From positions 1 through 24,073 of the forward strand of contig JBHHYN010000033.1 in NCBI GenBank assembly GCA_046757565.1: a DNA stretch of 24,073 nucleotides, given 5' to 3'. The notes below the pieces were generated by a model. The model was not told where the DNA came from and made no database searches. It saw nothing but the letters and a program-made list of their open reading frames with translations. The first letter of the stretch is position 1. Every line of letters begins with the position of its first letter. The DNA is from JBHHYN01 sp046757565. Its GTDB lineage: Bacteria > Pseudomonadota > Gammaproteobacteria > Eutrophobiales > Eutrophobiaceae. Both the position numbers and the translations under genes were made by a program. Positions 1 through 8,627 of this stretch are shown one piece after another.

Positions 1-1
1 G

Positions 2-263
2 GGCGGGCAGGGCCGGCATCGGGGCGGCGATGGGCTCATTCGCGAATATGAATTCCTTCAGAAGACGAGGCTGACGCTCCTGACCGAACGCCGCCGCCAT
101 CCCCCCTGGGGTTTGAACGGTGGGACTCCGGGCAAAACGGCGAGGAACAGATTAAATGGCGCGCCACTGCCCGGCAAGGTATCCGTCCAGGTCAATGCCG
201 GGGATGCGCGTGATTGAAACCGCCGGCGGAGGCGGGTGGGGCCTGCCGGGAGATTTATGTTGA
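2..263 (+). pseudogene. Hydantoinase B / oxoprolinase-type C-terminal fragment, apparently frameshifted
   Basis: The window opens inside this gene. From base 2 the reading frame gives about 71 residues with hallmarks of the HyuB / 5-oxoprolinase C-terminus: a GGDGLIREYEFL segment, a LLTERRRHPPWGLNGGTPG segment and LPGKVSVQVNAGD. That frame stops at the TGA at 215–217. The family's expected final motif, RVIETAGGGGWG, appears in the next frame from about 207 and runs to a TGA at 261–263. A single-base shift near 204–208 therefore separates two halves of one conserved ending. The family takes part in ATP-dependent or hydrolytic opening of 5-oxoproline or hydantoin rings. It may be a true pseudogene or a sequencing error; with the N-terminus outside the window I cannot tell. 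Family call is firm, the pseudogene status is not. Confidence 0.75.
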
Positions 264-400
264 ATCGCCCGGCGCCGGCATGTTTGACGGGGTCTCCCTG
301 GAATATTTCGCTTCACGTGACGTGTTTCAGGTTATACACTGATCAATTAAAGTTGACTGAATTACTATACTATTCCCCTACACGATAAGAGGTTATTCGA

Positions 401-724
401 ATGGATGTTATTGAACAAATCAAACAGATGATCGCAGAAAATCAGGTGCTGCTGTTCATGAAGGGCACACCGGATTTCCCCCAGTGCGGGTTTTCCATGC
501 GCACCGTCGAAGCACTCAAGGCGTGTCAGGTTGAATTTGCCTATATTGATATATTAGCGGCGCCCGAGGTGCGCGCTAACCTGCCAGGGATATCAAACTG
601 GCCGACATTCCCCCAGGTCTTTGTCAATGGCGAACTGATCGGTGGTTGCGATATCATCCTGGATCTGTTCCAGAAAGGTGAATTACAGCAGATGCTTAAG
701 GAGGCGGCCTCGCAGGAGTCATAA
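401..724 (+). CDS. grxD: Monothiol glutaredoxin, Grx4 family
   Basis: This 107-residue protein is a full-length single-domain monothiol glutaredoxin. The CGFS active site is at residues 30–33, preceded by the LFMKGTPDFPQ segment that contains the glutathione-binding Lys. TFPQVFVNGELIGGCDI gives the cis-Pro and the GG that contact glutathione. Proteins of this family bind a glutathione-ligated [2Fe-2S] cluster as a dimer and deliver or traffic Fe-S clusters in the cytoplasm, often with BolA partners. An AAGAGG ribosome binding site at 387–392 lies eight bases before the ATG, and a TATACT at 366–371 is a plausible -10 without a convincing -35. The gene stands alone, convergent with dnaQ. Confidence 0.96.
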   Translation: MDVIEQIKQMIAENQVLLFMKGTPDFPQCGFSMRTVEALKACQVEFAYIDILAAPEVRANLPGISNWPTFPQVFVNGELIGGCDIILDLFQKGELQQMLKEAASQES

Positions 725-752
725 CGAATAACAGAACCGGCTGCAGACAGGA

Positions 753-1472
753 TTATGAGTTAGACAATTTTTTGTTCCAGATACAGTTTCCGCCACTTTC
801 CTTGTCGATATCCTGCAACCTCTTCCGGTGGGCCCTCAGTTCTTCCTCGTCTGGCTGGATCAACTTCAGGGGAGGACGATCCGGATCAACAGGCAGGTAA
901 CTATTTGCAGCAATGGCGGCAGATGCGGGGGAATCTCCAGGAAACAACCTGGCCTGGCCACCGGTCATGGCAAGATAGACATCCACAAGGATCTGGGCAT
1001 CAAGTAATGCCCCGTGGACGTCGCGTTGGGAGTTATCTACCCCATAGCGCGAACATAAGGCATCCAGGCTGTTCTTTTGTCCCGGATGCCTCTCCCGAGC
1101 CAGCTTCAGGGTATCAATGACGCTGCAATAATCCTCGAGCATGCCCCAGTCAGATCCAAGCTGGGTCAATTCCGCGTTGATGAAAGCGAGGTCAAACGGC
1201 GCATTATGGATAATCACCTCACTGCCGCGTACGAAATCAATAAAGTCCCGGGCGATATCCTTGAACAGAGGTTTATCCGTCAAAAACTCCCGGCTTATGC
1301 CGTGCACATTATAGGCGCCGTCCGCTACCTCCCGCTGAGGGTTCAGGTATTCATGGAAATAGTTTTCCGTCTTTCTACGGTTGTTTAATTCCACGCATCC
1401 TATCTCGATAATACGATGCCCTTGTGAGGGCTCCAGACCGGTGGTTTCAGTATCCAGTACTATTTGCCGCAT
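753..1472 (-). CDS. dnaQ: DNA polymerase III epsilon subunit (3'-5' proofreading exonuclease)
   Basis: About 239 residues, close to the 243 of the E. coli protein. It is the proofreading subunit of the replicative polymerase core. The DEDDh exonuclease motifs are visible: Exo I VLDTETTGLEP near the N-terminus with the Asp-Glu metal ligands, Exo II IIHNAPFDLAFINAEL around residue 90, and Exo III HGALLDAQILVDVYL around 155 with the catalytic His and Asp. The C-terminal tail after about 190 is the variable region that binds the alpha subunit. An in-frame GTG lies directly before the chosen ATG (1470–1472); neither has a clear ribosome binding site. It is the last gene of the yafS–rnhA–dnaQ run on the minus strand, 38 bases after rnhA. 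In E. coli dnaQ is divergent from rnhA, whereas here they are co-directional. Confidence 0.97.
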   Translation of the reverse strand: MRQIVLDTETTGLEPSQGHRIIEIGCVELNNRRKTENYFHEYLNPQREVADGAYNVHGISREFLTDKPLFKDIARDFIDFVRGSEVIIHNAPFDLAFINAELTQLGSDWGMLEDYCSVIDTLKLARERHPGQKNSLDALCSRYGVDNSQRDVHGALLDAQILVDVYLAMTGGQARLFPGDSPASAAIAANSYLPVDPDRPPLKLIQPDEEELRAHRKRLQDIDKESGGNCIWNKKLSNS

Positions 1473-1513
1473 CACGATAAGTTCAGGGTATAAATCGAGT
1501 ATGAAATATCATT

Positions 1514-1957
1514 CTATATTTTTTGCATCGCATCGATTGCACTATTCGCGAGCAAATCGGCGCGTTCATTTTCTGTGTGGCCGCTGTGTCCCTTGACCCA
1601 GCACCACTCGATTTCATGGCCGGCACTGACAGAATCAAGCCGCAGCCACAGGTCAACGTTTTTTACCGGCTTCCTGTTTGCTGTTTTCCAGTTCCGCCGT
1701 TTCCATTCTGCAAGCCAACGGGTAATACCATTCTTCAGATAACTGGAGTCCGTCGTGAGGCGCACACGGCAGGGGCGCTGCAGTGAATCAAGGGCATTGA
1801 TCGCGGCCAGTAATTCCATGCGATTGTTCGTCGTGGCGGCCTCGGCGCCGGATAACTCCTTTTCAACACCGTTGTAACGCAATAGCGCACCCCACCCACC
1901 CGGACCGGGATTTCCGCGGCAGGCGCCGTCAGTATAGATCTCTACCAGATCCTTCAT
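1514..1957 (-). CDS. rnhA: Ribonuclease HI
   Basis: 147 residues, a normal length for bacterial RNase HI. It degrades the RNA strand of RNA–DNA hybrids, removing R-loops and primer remnants in the cytoplasm. The catalytic carboxylates fall at the E. coli numbers: Asp10 in YTDGACRGNPGPGGWG, Glu48 in NNRMELLAA, Asp70 in LTTDSSY and Asp134 in ENERADLLAN, with the mobile His124 in KGHSGH. The basic protrusion (WLAEWKRRNWKTANRKPVKN, residues 81–100) that binds hybrid is intact. The start codon overlaps the stop of the upstream methyltransferase gene in a four-base ATGA, indicating translational coupling. Confidence 0.98.
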   Translation of the reverse strand: MKDLVEIYTDGACRGNPGPGGWGALLRYNGVEKELSGAEAATTNNRMELLAAINALDSLQRPCRVRLTTDSSYLKNGITRWLAEWKRRNWKTANRKPVKNVDLWLRLDSVSAGHEIEWCWVKGHSGHTENERADLLANSAIDAMQKI

Positions 1958-2703
1958 TGAACAGTGTCATGCAGACGGGCGCTGGGTTCTGCGATACCTG
2001 ACGGGATTACCCGGCCTCTGTCCCGCCAGCGCAACTTCATCGGCGTTAGGGGAATCACCCGTTTCCTGGCGGTAATAATGTATGCCCCGCCAAAAAACGG
2101 CCAGCAATACTTTCCCAGTTTCTCCAGAAACCGAATCCGGTTCATGACATTCACTTTCTGCAAGGGAGGACGGAAAAAAAAGCGTTCGACGTTTAATAAC
2201 TCAAAATCCAGTAACGACAGCCAGTCCTTGAGACGGGAAAACCCGTAGAAATGGCCACACCAGGGGGGCGTCTCACGCCAGGCGAGAGCCAGCCGCCATA
2301 AACCCCACAGGCTCCATGGGTTAAACCCGAGGATAACAAGGTTTCCGTCACCAATGAGGACACGATCCACCTCCCGCAGCAACTGATGCGGATTCGCCGT
2401 GAATTCGAGCACGTGGGGCATGAATACGACATCCATGCTGTCCGCGGCAATGGCCAGCGATGCGTCCGAACAAATTAGATCAACAACATCTGCATACCCG
2501 GTGTCTTCTTCCAGCTGCAGTATGGTTTTATGGGAGATGCGGCTGCCGACAAGAAGATCATATTGTGTTAAATAACCGATCTGAACGATATGGTAGCCAA
2601 ACAGGTCCGACAACACCCGGTTTACCCTGATTTTTTCCATTTCCAGTAAATCCTGGCCAAGGGACCCCTTGAACCACTGCCGGAGCATTTGCCTTAAAGT
2701 CAT
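1954..2703 (-). CDS. yafS: SAM-dependent methyltransferase-like protein, YafS type
   Basis: About 249 residues from the ATG at 2703; a TTG 51 bases further upstream is in frame but adds a leader unlike the family. The protein resembles E. coli YafS as I remember it, especially HQLLREVDRVLIGDGNLVI followed by GFNPWSLWGLWR (post-motif region of class I methyltransferases) and LKDWLSLLDFELL. The usual glycine-rich SAM loop is degenerate: the equivalent stretch reads VQIGYLTQYDLL. DVVFMPHVLEF matches the motif II region. Substrate unknown. It is the first gene of the operon with rnhA and dnaQ and is divergent from gloB, the arrangement also seen around E. coli gloB–yafS–rnhA. Confidence 0.8.
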   Translation of the reverse strand: MTLRQMLRQWFKGSLGQDLLEMEKIRVNRVLSDLFGYHIVQIGYLTQYDLLVGSRISHKTILQLEEDTGYADVVDLICSDASLAIAADSMDVVFMPHVLEFTANPHQLLREVDRVLIGDGNLVILGFNPWSLWGLWRLALAWRETPPWCGHFYGFSRLKDWLSLLDFELLNVERFFFRPPLQKVNVMNRIRFLEKLGKYCWPFFGGAYIITARKRVIPLTPMKLRWRDRGRVIPSGIAEPSARLHDTVQ

Positions 2704-2831
2704 AGCAACTGGATTCTCAGAATTCCTGGCGCACACGCTTAATCTTCCATCCAATGTTAGTCAACAGGTTTAATTTTGCCATATTTTACGATAACGTTGA
2801 CGCCTTGATGGCAAACTGACAGCATTGACAC

Positions 2832-3602
2832 ATGATTCAGGTAACGCCTGTCCCGGCATTCAATGACAACTATATCTGGCTGATCACTCATAATCCAGGT
2901 AAACACACGGCCATCGTTGATCCTGGCGATGCATCGCCGGTACTGAAAAGGATCGAGCAGGAGGGTCTTCTCCCTGAAGCGATTCTGATCACCCATCACC
3001 ACAGCGATCATGTGGGTGGTGTTACCGGGTTACTCAGGCACTTTACTATTCCGGTTTACGGGCCGGAACGCGAATCTATTCCCGGACGCACCCACGCGCT
3101 GAAAGGTGGCGACAAGCTGGATCTGCCGGCCCTCTCCATCAGCTTTGATATCCTGGATGTCCCCGGACATACCTCCGGCGCCATTGCCTACTACGGTCAC
3201 GGCATGGTGTTCGTCGGTGATACCCTGTTTATGTCGGGATGCGGCAGGTTATTCGAGGGAACAGCGGCGCAGATGCATCACTCCCTTGGCAGACTGGCGC
3301 AACTGCCTGATGAGACACTGGTATATTGTGCCCATGAGTATACCCTGGCAAACCTGCGCTTCGCCCAGGCAGTTGAGCCCGGCAATCCGGACATTAAAAA
3401 GCGTATCCGGGAAAGTGAGTCATTGCGGCAACATAATATGCCGACGGTCCCCGGCCCGCTCGCATTGGAAAAACGGACCAACCCTTTTCTTCGTGTACAT
3501 CTCCCGGAGATCGTGCAGACCGCCAGCCACTACAGCGGCCATCCCCTGCGGGAGGAGACGGATGTGTTTGCTGCTGTGAGGCAGTGGAAAGACAGTTTCT
3601 GA
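2832..3602 (+). CDS. gloB: Hydroxyacylglutathione hydrolase (glyoxalase II)
   Basis: 256 residues, matching the roughly 250 of bacterial glyoxalase II. It hydrolyses S-D-lactoylglutathione to D-lactate and glutathione, the second step of methylglyoxal detoxification. The metallo-beta-lactamase metal site THHHSDHVGG spans residues 54–63. Further ligands lie in DVPGHTSGAIAYY and VFVGDTLFMSGCGRLFEGT, and CAHEYTLANLRFA carries the last His. The C-terminal substrate-binding domain with NPFLRV and a terminal arginine-rich ETDVFAAVRQWKD segment is complete. No strong ribosome binding site precedes the ATG; the family's N-terminal MIQVTPVPAFNDNYIW pattern fixes the start. It is followed by mltD on the same strand after 162 bases. 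Confidence 0.97.
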   Translation: MIQVTPVPAFNDNYIWLITHNPGKHTAIVDPGDASPVLKRIEQEGLLPEAILITHHHSDHVGGVTGLLRHFTIPVYGPERESIPGRTHALKGGDKLDLPALSISFDILDVPGHTSGAIAYYGHGMVFVGDTLFMSGCGRLFEGTAAQMHHSLGRLAQLPDETLVYCAHEYTLANLRFAQAVEPGNPDIKKRIRESESLRQHNMPTVPGPLALEKRTNPFLRVHLPEIVQTASHYSGHPLREETDVFAAVRQWKDSF

Positions 3603-3764
3603 ATTCCACTCCAGTTTTCTTCCTTCTGGTTTCTGATTTGACTGGTGTTTCCCGGCAAGAATAGAGCATCGCAACAAAACGACAGGACGAACCCGGCCGG
3701 TTTTTCCCAACACCAGTGCATTCCAGGGCTTGACCCGCCGGGCATACATCCCTAGGATGGCGCC

Positions 3765-5429
3765 ATGCGAATCGGGCCCCGCCTTCTGCTAACAACAATC
3801 GCGTTAACCGTTTCAGCGTGTAACACCCTGTCCCCGCGTGAGCAATCCGCTAGCGTTGCCACGGTGACGACTGGACTCACACCGGCACCTGTGCTGTTGA
3901 CCCAGCCTGAAGAGCCAACGGTACAACCGGGAGCTTCCACCGGATCCGACAACAGTCCGGCACGCGCCCCGGAGAAACCCTATACAAATATATGGGTCCG
4001 GATTAAGGATAACCTGACCATTACACGGCATACAAACCATCAGAGCATCAAGGGAAAACTCGCCTGGTACGCCCGTAACCCGGATTATCTTGACCGCGTT
4101 GCCGAACGCGCCCGCCCCTATCTTTACTACATCGTTGAAGAACTGGAAAAAAGGAAGATGCCACTGGATCTGGCGTTGCTGCCCGTCATTGAAAGCGCCT
4201 ATCATCCCTTTGCCTATTCTCCCAGCCATGCCTCGGGTATCTGGCAGTTCATCCCCAGCACCGGCAAACGCTACGGATTAAAACAAAACTGGTGGTATGA
4301 CGGCCGCCGTGATATTACCGCAGCGACCCGGGCGGCCCTGGATTATCTGCAAAAACTCCATGAAGAGTTTCACGGCGACTGGCTGCTGGCGCTGGCGGCC
4401 TATAACTCCGGTGAGAGAAGTGTCGTCCGCGCCATGAAACGCAACAGGAGAACAGGTAAAAAACAGGATTTCTGGTCGCTGCGGCTGACGCGGGAGACAC
4501 GCGGTTATGTTCCCAGTCTGCTGGCCGTTGCGGAAATCGTTGCCCAGCCGGCAAAATACGGGATCACCCTGAAGCCCATCAGAAATAGCCCCTACTTCGC
4601 CCAGGTCGATGTGGGCGGGCAGCTTGATCTGGCCACCGCGGCATCTCTGGCAGACATCAGCATGGACCGGATTTATACCCTTAATCCGGCATTTAACCGC
4701 TGGGCGACCGATCCCGACGGCCCCCACCACCTCCTGATCCCCGTCGAGAAGGCGGATCGGTTCAAGCGTAAGCTGGCAACCCTTCCGGAGACAGAACGCA
4801 TCAAATGGAAGCGCCATGTTATTAAACGTGGCGAATCACTGGGACTTATCGCCAACCGCTATCACACCAGCATCACCGCCATCAAACAGACGAACGGCCT
4901 GCGCCGAAACCTCATCCGCACCGGGCATTCACTGTTGATTCCCACGGCGATGCTCGCCATGAATCAGTACACCCTGAGTCTCGATGCCCGCCGCTTCCGG
5001 GGCCTTAAGAGAACAGGCCATGGGGAGAAATACGTCTACAGCGTCCGCAGAGGCGATACGCTCTGGGATATCGGCAACCATTACGGTGTCAGCGTCAGAC
5101 AATTATGTGTCTGGAACGGCATCTCTCCCCATGGCCTGTTACGGCCGAAACAAAAGCTTAACCTGTGGTTATCGGATAACGGCCGGGCCCTGGCAGGGGG
5201 CTCCTACCCTGTCCCGGCTGCCCGGCTCCCCGTCAATCTGGACAGGAATATCCCGGAGACGTTTCGTTACACCGTCAAAAAAGGTGATTCACTCTGGTTG
5301 ATATCGCGGCGCTATGGCATCACCGTCGCGCAGCTGAGGCGGTGGAATAATTTGCCTAAAGGGAAATATCTGCAACCCGGGCAAAAACTGCTCCTGCATA
5401 AGCGGAAAATTCACCTCACTGACGTCTAG
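3765..5429 (+). CDS. mltD: Membrane-bound lytic murein transglycosylase D, lipoprotein with three LysM domains
   Basis: 554 residues. The N-terminus is a lipoprotein signal ending in the lipobox TVSAC with Cys19, so the mature protein should be anchored to the outer membrane and act in the periplasm. The SLT-type lysozyme-like domain runs over about residues 100–270: PVIESAYHPFAYSPSHASG carries the catalytic Glu at about 143, and LALAAYNSGE is the typical SLT motif. Three LysM peptidoglycan-binding modules follow at about 349–394, 423–470 and 500–548, each with a GESL/GDTLW/GDSLW core. It cleaves the MurNAc–GlcNAc bond to form 1,6-anhydro ends. An AGGA ribosome binding site at 3754–3757 sits seven bases before the ATG. 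A TTGACC at 3730–3735 may belong to a promoter. Confidence 0.96.
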   Translation: MRIGPRLLLTTIALTVSACNTLSPREQSASVATVTTGLTPAPVLLTQPEEPTVQPGASTGSDNSPARAPEKPYTNIWVRIKDNLTITRHTNHQSIKGKLAWYARNPDYLDRVAERARPYLYYIVEELEKRKMPLDLALLPVIESAYHPFAYSPSHASGIWQFIPSTGKRYGLKQNWWYDGRRDITAATRAALDYLQKLHEEFHGDWLLALAAYNSGERSVVRAMKRNRRTGKKQDFWSLRLTRETRGYVPSLLAVAEIVAQPAKYGITLKPIRNSPYFAQVDVGGQLDLATAASLADISMDRIYTLNPAFNRWATDPDGPHHLLIPVEKADRFKRKLATLPETERIKWKRHVIKRGESLGLIANRYHTSITAIKQTNGLRRNLIRTGHSLLIPTAMLAMNQYTLSLDARRFRGLKRTGHGEKYVYSVRRGDTLWDIGNHYGVSVRQLCVWNGISPHGLLRPKQKLNLWLSDNGRALAGGSYPVPAARLPVNLDRNIPETFRYTVKKGDSLWLISRRYGITVAQLRRWNNLPKGKYLQPGQKLLLHKRKIHLTDV

Positions 5430-5430
5430 C

Positions 5431-5492
5431 AGACCCCCGACTTCAGATTCCCGACTCCCGACTCCAGACTCCAGACCCCAGACTCTTGACTG
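5431..5492. repeat. Tandem array of a 7-bp unit (consensus MGACTCC)
   Basis: Directly after the mltD stop codon lie nearly nine back-to-back heptamers: AGACCCC, CGACTTC, AGATTCC, CGACTCC, CGACTCC, AGACTCC, AGACCCC, AGACTCT, then TGACTG. Each keeps the core GAC or GAT at positions 2–4. The array ends in a T-run at 5493–5498. The 11-base word GACTCCCGACT inside it (5453–5463) recurs as an inverted repeat at 16428–16451. It is a degenerate microsatellite-like element in an untranslated region. Confidence 0.85.
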
Positions 5493-5559
5493 TTTTTTAA
5501 ACCCGGGCCTGCGCTCAGGAATATTCGTAAGCATAGGGGATTATCCGTAAAATGGTTTT

Positions 5560-7851
5560 ATGACAGCGTTTGTAAAATTCTGTTTGCGCTCCCTTTTGCG
5601 GCTTTTATACGGGGTAAAGGTCCATGGCATGGGCCATTACCATGAGGCCGGGGAACGTGTGCTCATTGTAGCCAACCATACCTCTCTGCTCGATGGCATA
5701 CTGCTCTATGCCTGGCTGCCGGAAACTCCCACCTTCGCAATCAATACACTGATTGCAGGAAAGAAATTCTTCAAACCATTTCTCGTGTTTGTCGATCTGT
5801 TTATTATGGACCAGACCAACCCTCTGTCGGTGAAGGCCATGATCAAATTCATCAAGGAAGATCGGAAGGCCGTCATTTTCCCTGAAGGAAGAATCACGAC
5901 AACCGGGATACTGATGAAAATATACGAAGGTCCCGGGATGATTGCGGATAAAGCAGAGGCCATGGTCCTGCCGGTCGCTATTGACGGCGGGCAAATCACC
6001 CCCTTCTCCTATATGCACGGCCGCGGGCATATCGCCTGGTTTCCCCGCATTACAATCAAGGTCCTGGCCCCGGAAAGAATCACCCTCAATCCGGAACTGA
6101 ACGGCCATGCGCGCAGAAAGGCCGCCGCAATGACCATGCAAAAGCTGATGTACAAGCTCTATTTTTCCACTTACGATTATCGCAAAACCCTGTTCGCAGC
6201 GTTGCTGGAAGCAAGCAGCCGTTATGGTAAACGTCAAATTATTCTCGAAGATATCAACCGTGAGCCGGTAAACTATAAACAGCTCCTGACCAGGGTCTTT
6301 ATCCTGGCGCGGCTGTTACGCAAAGATACCGGCCTGAATGAGCATGTCGGCCTGTTACTTCCCAATATCGCCACCACCGTTGTCGGTTTTATGGCCCTGC
6401 AATGCCTCGGGCGCGTGACCGCCATGTTAAATTATACCGCGGGCGAACAGGCCTTGTTGCGGGCCTGTGCCACAGGCGGTATCAAAACCGTGTATACCTC
6501 GCGGCGTTTTATCGAAAATACCGGATTGCAATCGATTGCCAGGTCACTGGAGAGCGGTCTGAACCTGATTTATCTGGAAGATCTACGGGAACGCCTCTCC
6601 TTCATCGATAAAGTGTCAGGATGGTTACGGAGTTTTTATCCCTCAGTGCACTACCACAGGAGTCAGGCAGATATCGATCCGGATAGTCCGGCTGTCATCC
6701 TGTTTACATCCGGGTCGGAAGGCGATCCCAAGGGCGTGGTATTGTCGCACAAAAATATGCTGTCAAACTTTGCCCAGGTCAGATGCCATATCGACTTCAA
6801 CCGGACAGATATTGTATTCAACTGCCTTCCGCTGTTTCATTCATTTGGACTCAATGCGGGATGCCTGATGCCTATGCTGGGCGGCAGCAGGGTGTTTCTT
6901 TACCCAAATCCCCTGCATTACCGCATGATACCTGAACTGATCTATCAACTCGGGGCAACAATCCTGTTCGGGACGAGCACCTTCTTCAAGGGTTACGCCC
7001 ATCAGGCCCATTCCTTCGACTTTCATTCCCTGCGCTACACGGTTGCCGGCGCGGAAAAACTGCGTGACGATACCCGCCATATCTGGATGAAGAAGTTTGG
7101 TATCCGCGTGTATGAGGGGTATGGGGTAACGGAAACCAGCCCGGTCGTTTCAGTCAACACGCCCCTCGTGAATAAACCTGACGGTGTTGGACAGATACTG
7201 CCGGGCATGGAGTGTTATATCGAGCCGGTAGCAGGCATCGCTGAAGGGGGCAAACTCATTGTCAAGGGACCTAATATCATGCTCGGTTATCTGCTGCCCG
7301 GTACAGATGGAAAAATCAAGCCCGCCATCACGGACCGTGGTCAGGGCTGGCATGACACAGGTGATATCGCCACCATCGACGCAGACGGGTTTATAACGAT
7401 CCTGGGGCGGGCAAAGCGTTTCGCCAAAATTGGCGGGGAGATGGTGCCGCTCTCTGCTGTGGAAGAACTCGCCATGGAGACCTGGCCTGACTTCAATCAT
7501 GCTGCACTCAGCCTGCCGGATGAACGCAAGGGGGAAAAAATTGTCCTGGTAACAGACTGCCAGACGGCGACACGCAAGCAGATTCAGGAGACGGTCCGCA
7601 AGCGGAAATACGGGGAGCTGTATATTCCCAAAAAGGTTGTCCTGGCCGTTGAACTACCCCTGTTAAGCACCGGCAAGATAAACTACCCGACCCTTATGGA
7701 GATGGCGCAGGCCGAAGACAGGGAAGGAAGCGGCTGGATAAATAAAATAACAAACCTGGTAAAAAAATCGGAACAGACAAATACCACTACAGCGACTGAA
7801 CCAACAGATGGATCACAGGTCTCAAAGACTGAACTTGACAAGAATGGATAA
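5560..7851 (+). CDS. aas: Bifunctional lysophospholipid acyltransferase / acyl-ACP synthetase (Aas type)
   Basis: 763 residues with two catalytic domains fused. The N-terminal PlsC-type acyltransferase (about residues 1–200) shows the HX4D motif NHTSLLD with His40 and Asp45 and the FPEGR motif at 107–111. The second domain is an AMP-forming acyl-adenylating enzyme: P-loop FTSGSEGDPKG near 382–392, the YGVTET motif near 521–526, the WHDTGD motif at 597–602 and GRAKRFAKIGGEMV in the C-terminal subdomain. In E. coli Aas this pair activates fatty acid on ACP and re-acylates 2-acyl-lysophosphatidylethanolamine at the inner membrane. It lacks the fused LplT transporter seen in some species. A polar tail of about 35 residues ends the protein. 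The exact acceptor is inferred from the fusion. Confidence 0.88.
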   Translation: MTAFVKFCLRSLLRLLYGVKVHGMGHYHEAGERVLIVANHTSLLDGILLYAWLPETPTFAINTLIAGKKFFKPFLVFVDLFIMDQTNPLSVKAMIKFIKEDRKAVIFPEGRITTTGILMKIYEGPGMIADKAEAMVLPVAIDGGQITPFSYMHGRGHIAWFPRITIKVLAPERITLNPELNGHARRKAAAMTMQKLMYKLYFSTYDYRKTLFAALLEASSRYGKRQIILEDINREPVNYKQLLTRVFILARLLRKDTGLNEHVGLLLPNIATTVVGFMALQCLGRVTAMLNYTAGEQALLRACATGGIKTVYTSRRFIENTGLQSIARSLESGLNLIYLEDLRERLSFIDKVSGWLRSFYPSVHYHRSQADIDPDSPAVILFTSGSEGDPKGVVLSHKNMLSNFAQVRCHIDFNRTDIVFNCLPLFHSFGLNAGCLMPMLGGSRVFLYPNPLHYRMIPELIYQLGATILFGTSTFFKGYAHQAHSFDFHSLRYTVAGAEKLRDDTRHIWMKKFGIRVYEGYGVTETSPVVSVNTPLVNKPDGVGQILPGMECYIEPVAGIAEGGKLIVKGPNIMLGYLLPGTDGKIKPAITDRGQGWHDTGDIATIDADGFITILGRAKRFAKIGGEMVPLSAVEELAMETWPDFNHAALSLPDERKGEKIVLVTDCQTATRKQIQETVRKRKYGELYIPKKVVLAVELPLLSTGKINYPTLMEMAQAEDREGSGWINKITNLVKKSEQTNTTTATEPTDGSQVSKTELDKNG

Positions 7852-7982
7852 GCAGGGTGCGCTTGTAGTCACACAGTAACGGGCCGCTGAAACAGCCGGG
7901 TATTACTTGTTAAAGGACAATATTCTACTACCCTTTAAAGAGTATACTTGGTAATGTACCCCGGCTAAAGAGAGAATCATTT

Positions 7983-8585
7983 ATGGATCGCGAAATTACC
8001 ACCCTTCCCCTCGTTACAGTGAATTCAGGCATCTCCACTTATAGTCCGGATCCCGATTCTGCCTTCGTCAAGGAAAATGATCCTGCCGAGCGGGTCATGA
8101 CGGATTTTAAAAAAGTTGTCCCTATAACCGTCGAACCCATTGTCGGCATTGACCTGGCGCTGAATAAGATGAAAACAGCAGGGGTAAGACTGTTATTCGT
8201 CACCGACGAACAGGATCATATTGCAGGGGTAATTACCTCCTACGATATTCAGGGGGAAAAACCCGTTAAATATTCACAGGAACATGGCATCAGTCATCAT
8301 CTCATTCTGGTGGAAATGATCATGGTGCCGCTGGAGCAGATCCCGGCTTTTGATTATGACTTCGTTCAACAATCGCTGGTCCGCCATGTCATCATTACCA
8401 TACAGGAGCTGGAACGGCCCTATGCACTGGTGGTAGAAATAGACAGCCACAACGGCCGGCAAACAATCAGAGGTCTGTTTTCATCCAGCCAGATCAGTAA
8501 ATTAGTTGGCAAGCATATTTACAAACCTCTTCATGTGGCAAATTCACTGGCAGGCATACAACAAGAGCTGGTACATAATCAGTAG
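7983..8585 (+). CDS. CBS-domain pair protein
   Basis: 200 residues, cytoplasmic, no signal or membrane segment. After a polar N-terminus, residues 38–92 read as a CBS motif (VMTDFKKVVPITVEP, then a helix, LLFVTDEQDHIAGVITSYDI). A second, more divergent CBS repeat covers about 105–185, ending in GLFSSSQISKLVG. CBS pairs bind adenosyl ligands such as AMP, ATP or SAM and usually sense energy state. Here no effector domain is fused, so the partner is unknown. A TATACT at 7943–7948, 35 bases before the ATG, is a possible -10. It follows the aas-type gene on the same strand after 131 bases and may be transcribed separately. Confidence 0.75.
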   Translation: MDREITTLPLVTVNSGISTYSPDPDSAFVKENDPAERVMTDFKKVVPITVEPIVGIDLALNKMKTAGVRLLFVTDEQDHIAGVITSYDIQGEKPVKYSQEHGISHHLILVEMIMVPLEQIPAFDYDFVQQSLVRHVIITIQELERPYALVVEIDSHNGRQTIRGLFSSSQISKLVGKHIYKPLHVANSLAGIQQELVHNQ

Positions 8586-8627
8586 CACCTGTCTTTACAA
8601 TCCACGCGGTTGGGATTGATGCCGATT

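Noticed and set aside
3730..3758. TTGACC-N17-TAGGAT promoter that would make mltD mRNA leaderless
   Set aside because: The -10 overlaps the AGGA ribosome binding site that correctly precedes the ATG; transcription from it would begin at the start codon and leave out that site. The ribosome binding site reading is simpler.
5605..6237. 210-codon minus-strand frame inside the acyltransferase domain
   Set aside because: Antisense to the HX4D and FPEGR motifs of a well-supported gene; Cys/His-rich composition typical of a shadow frame.
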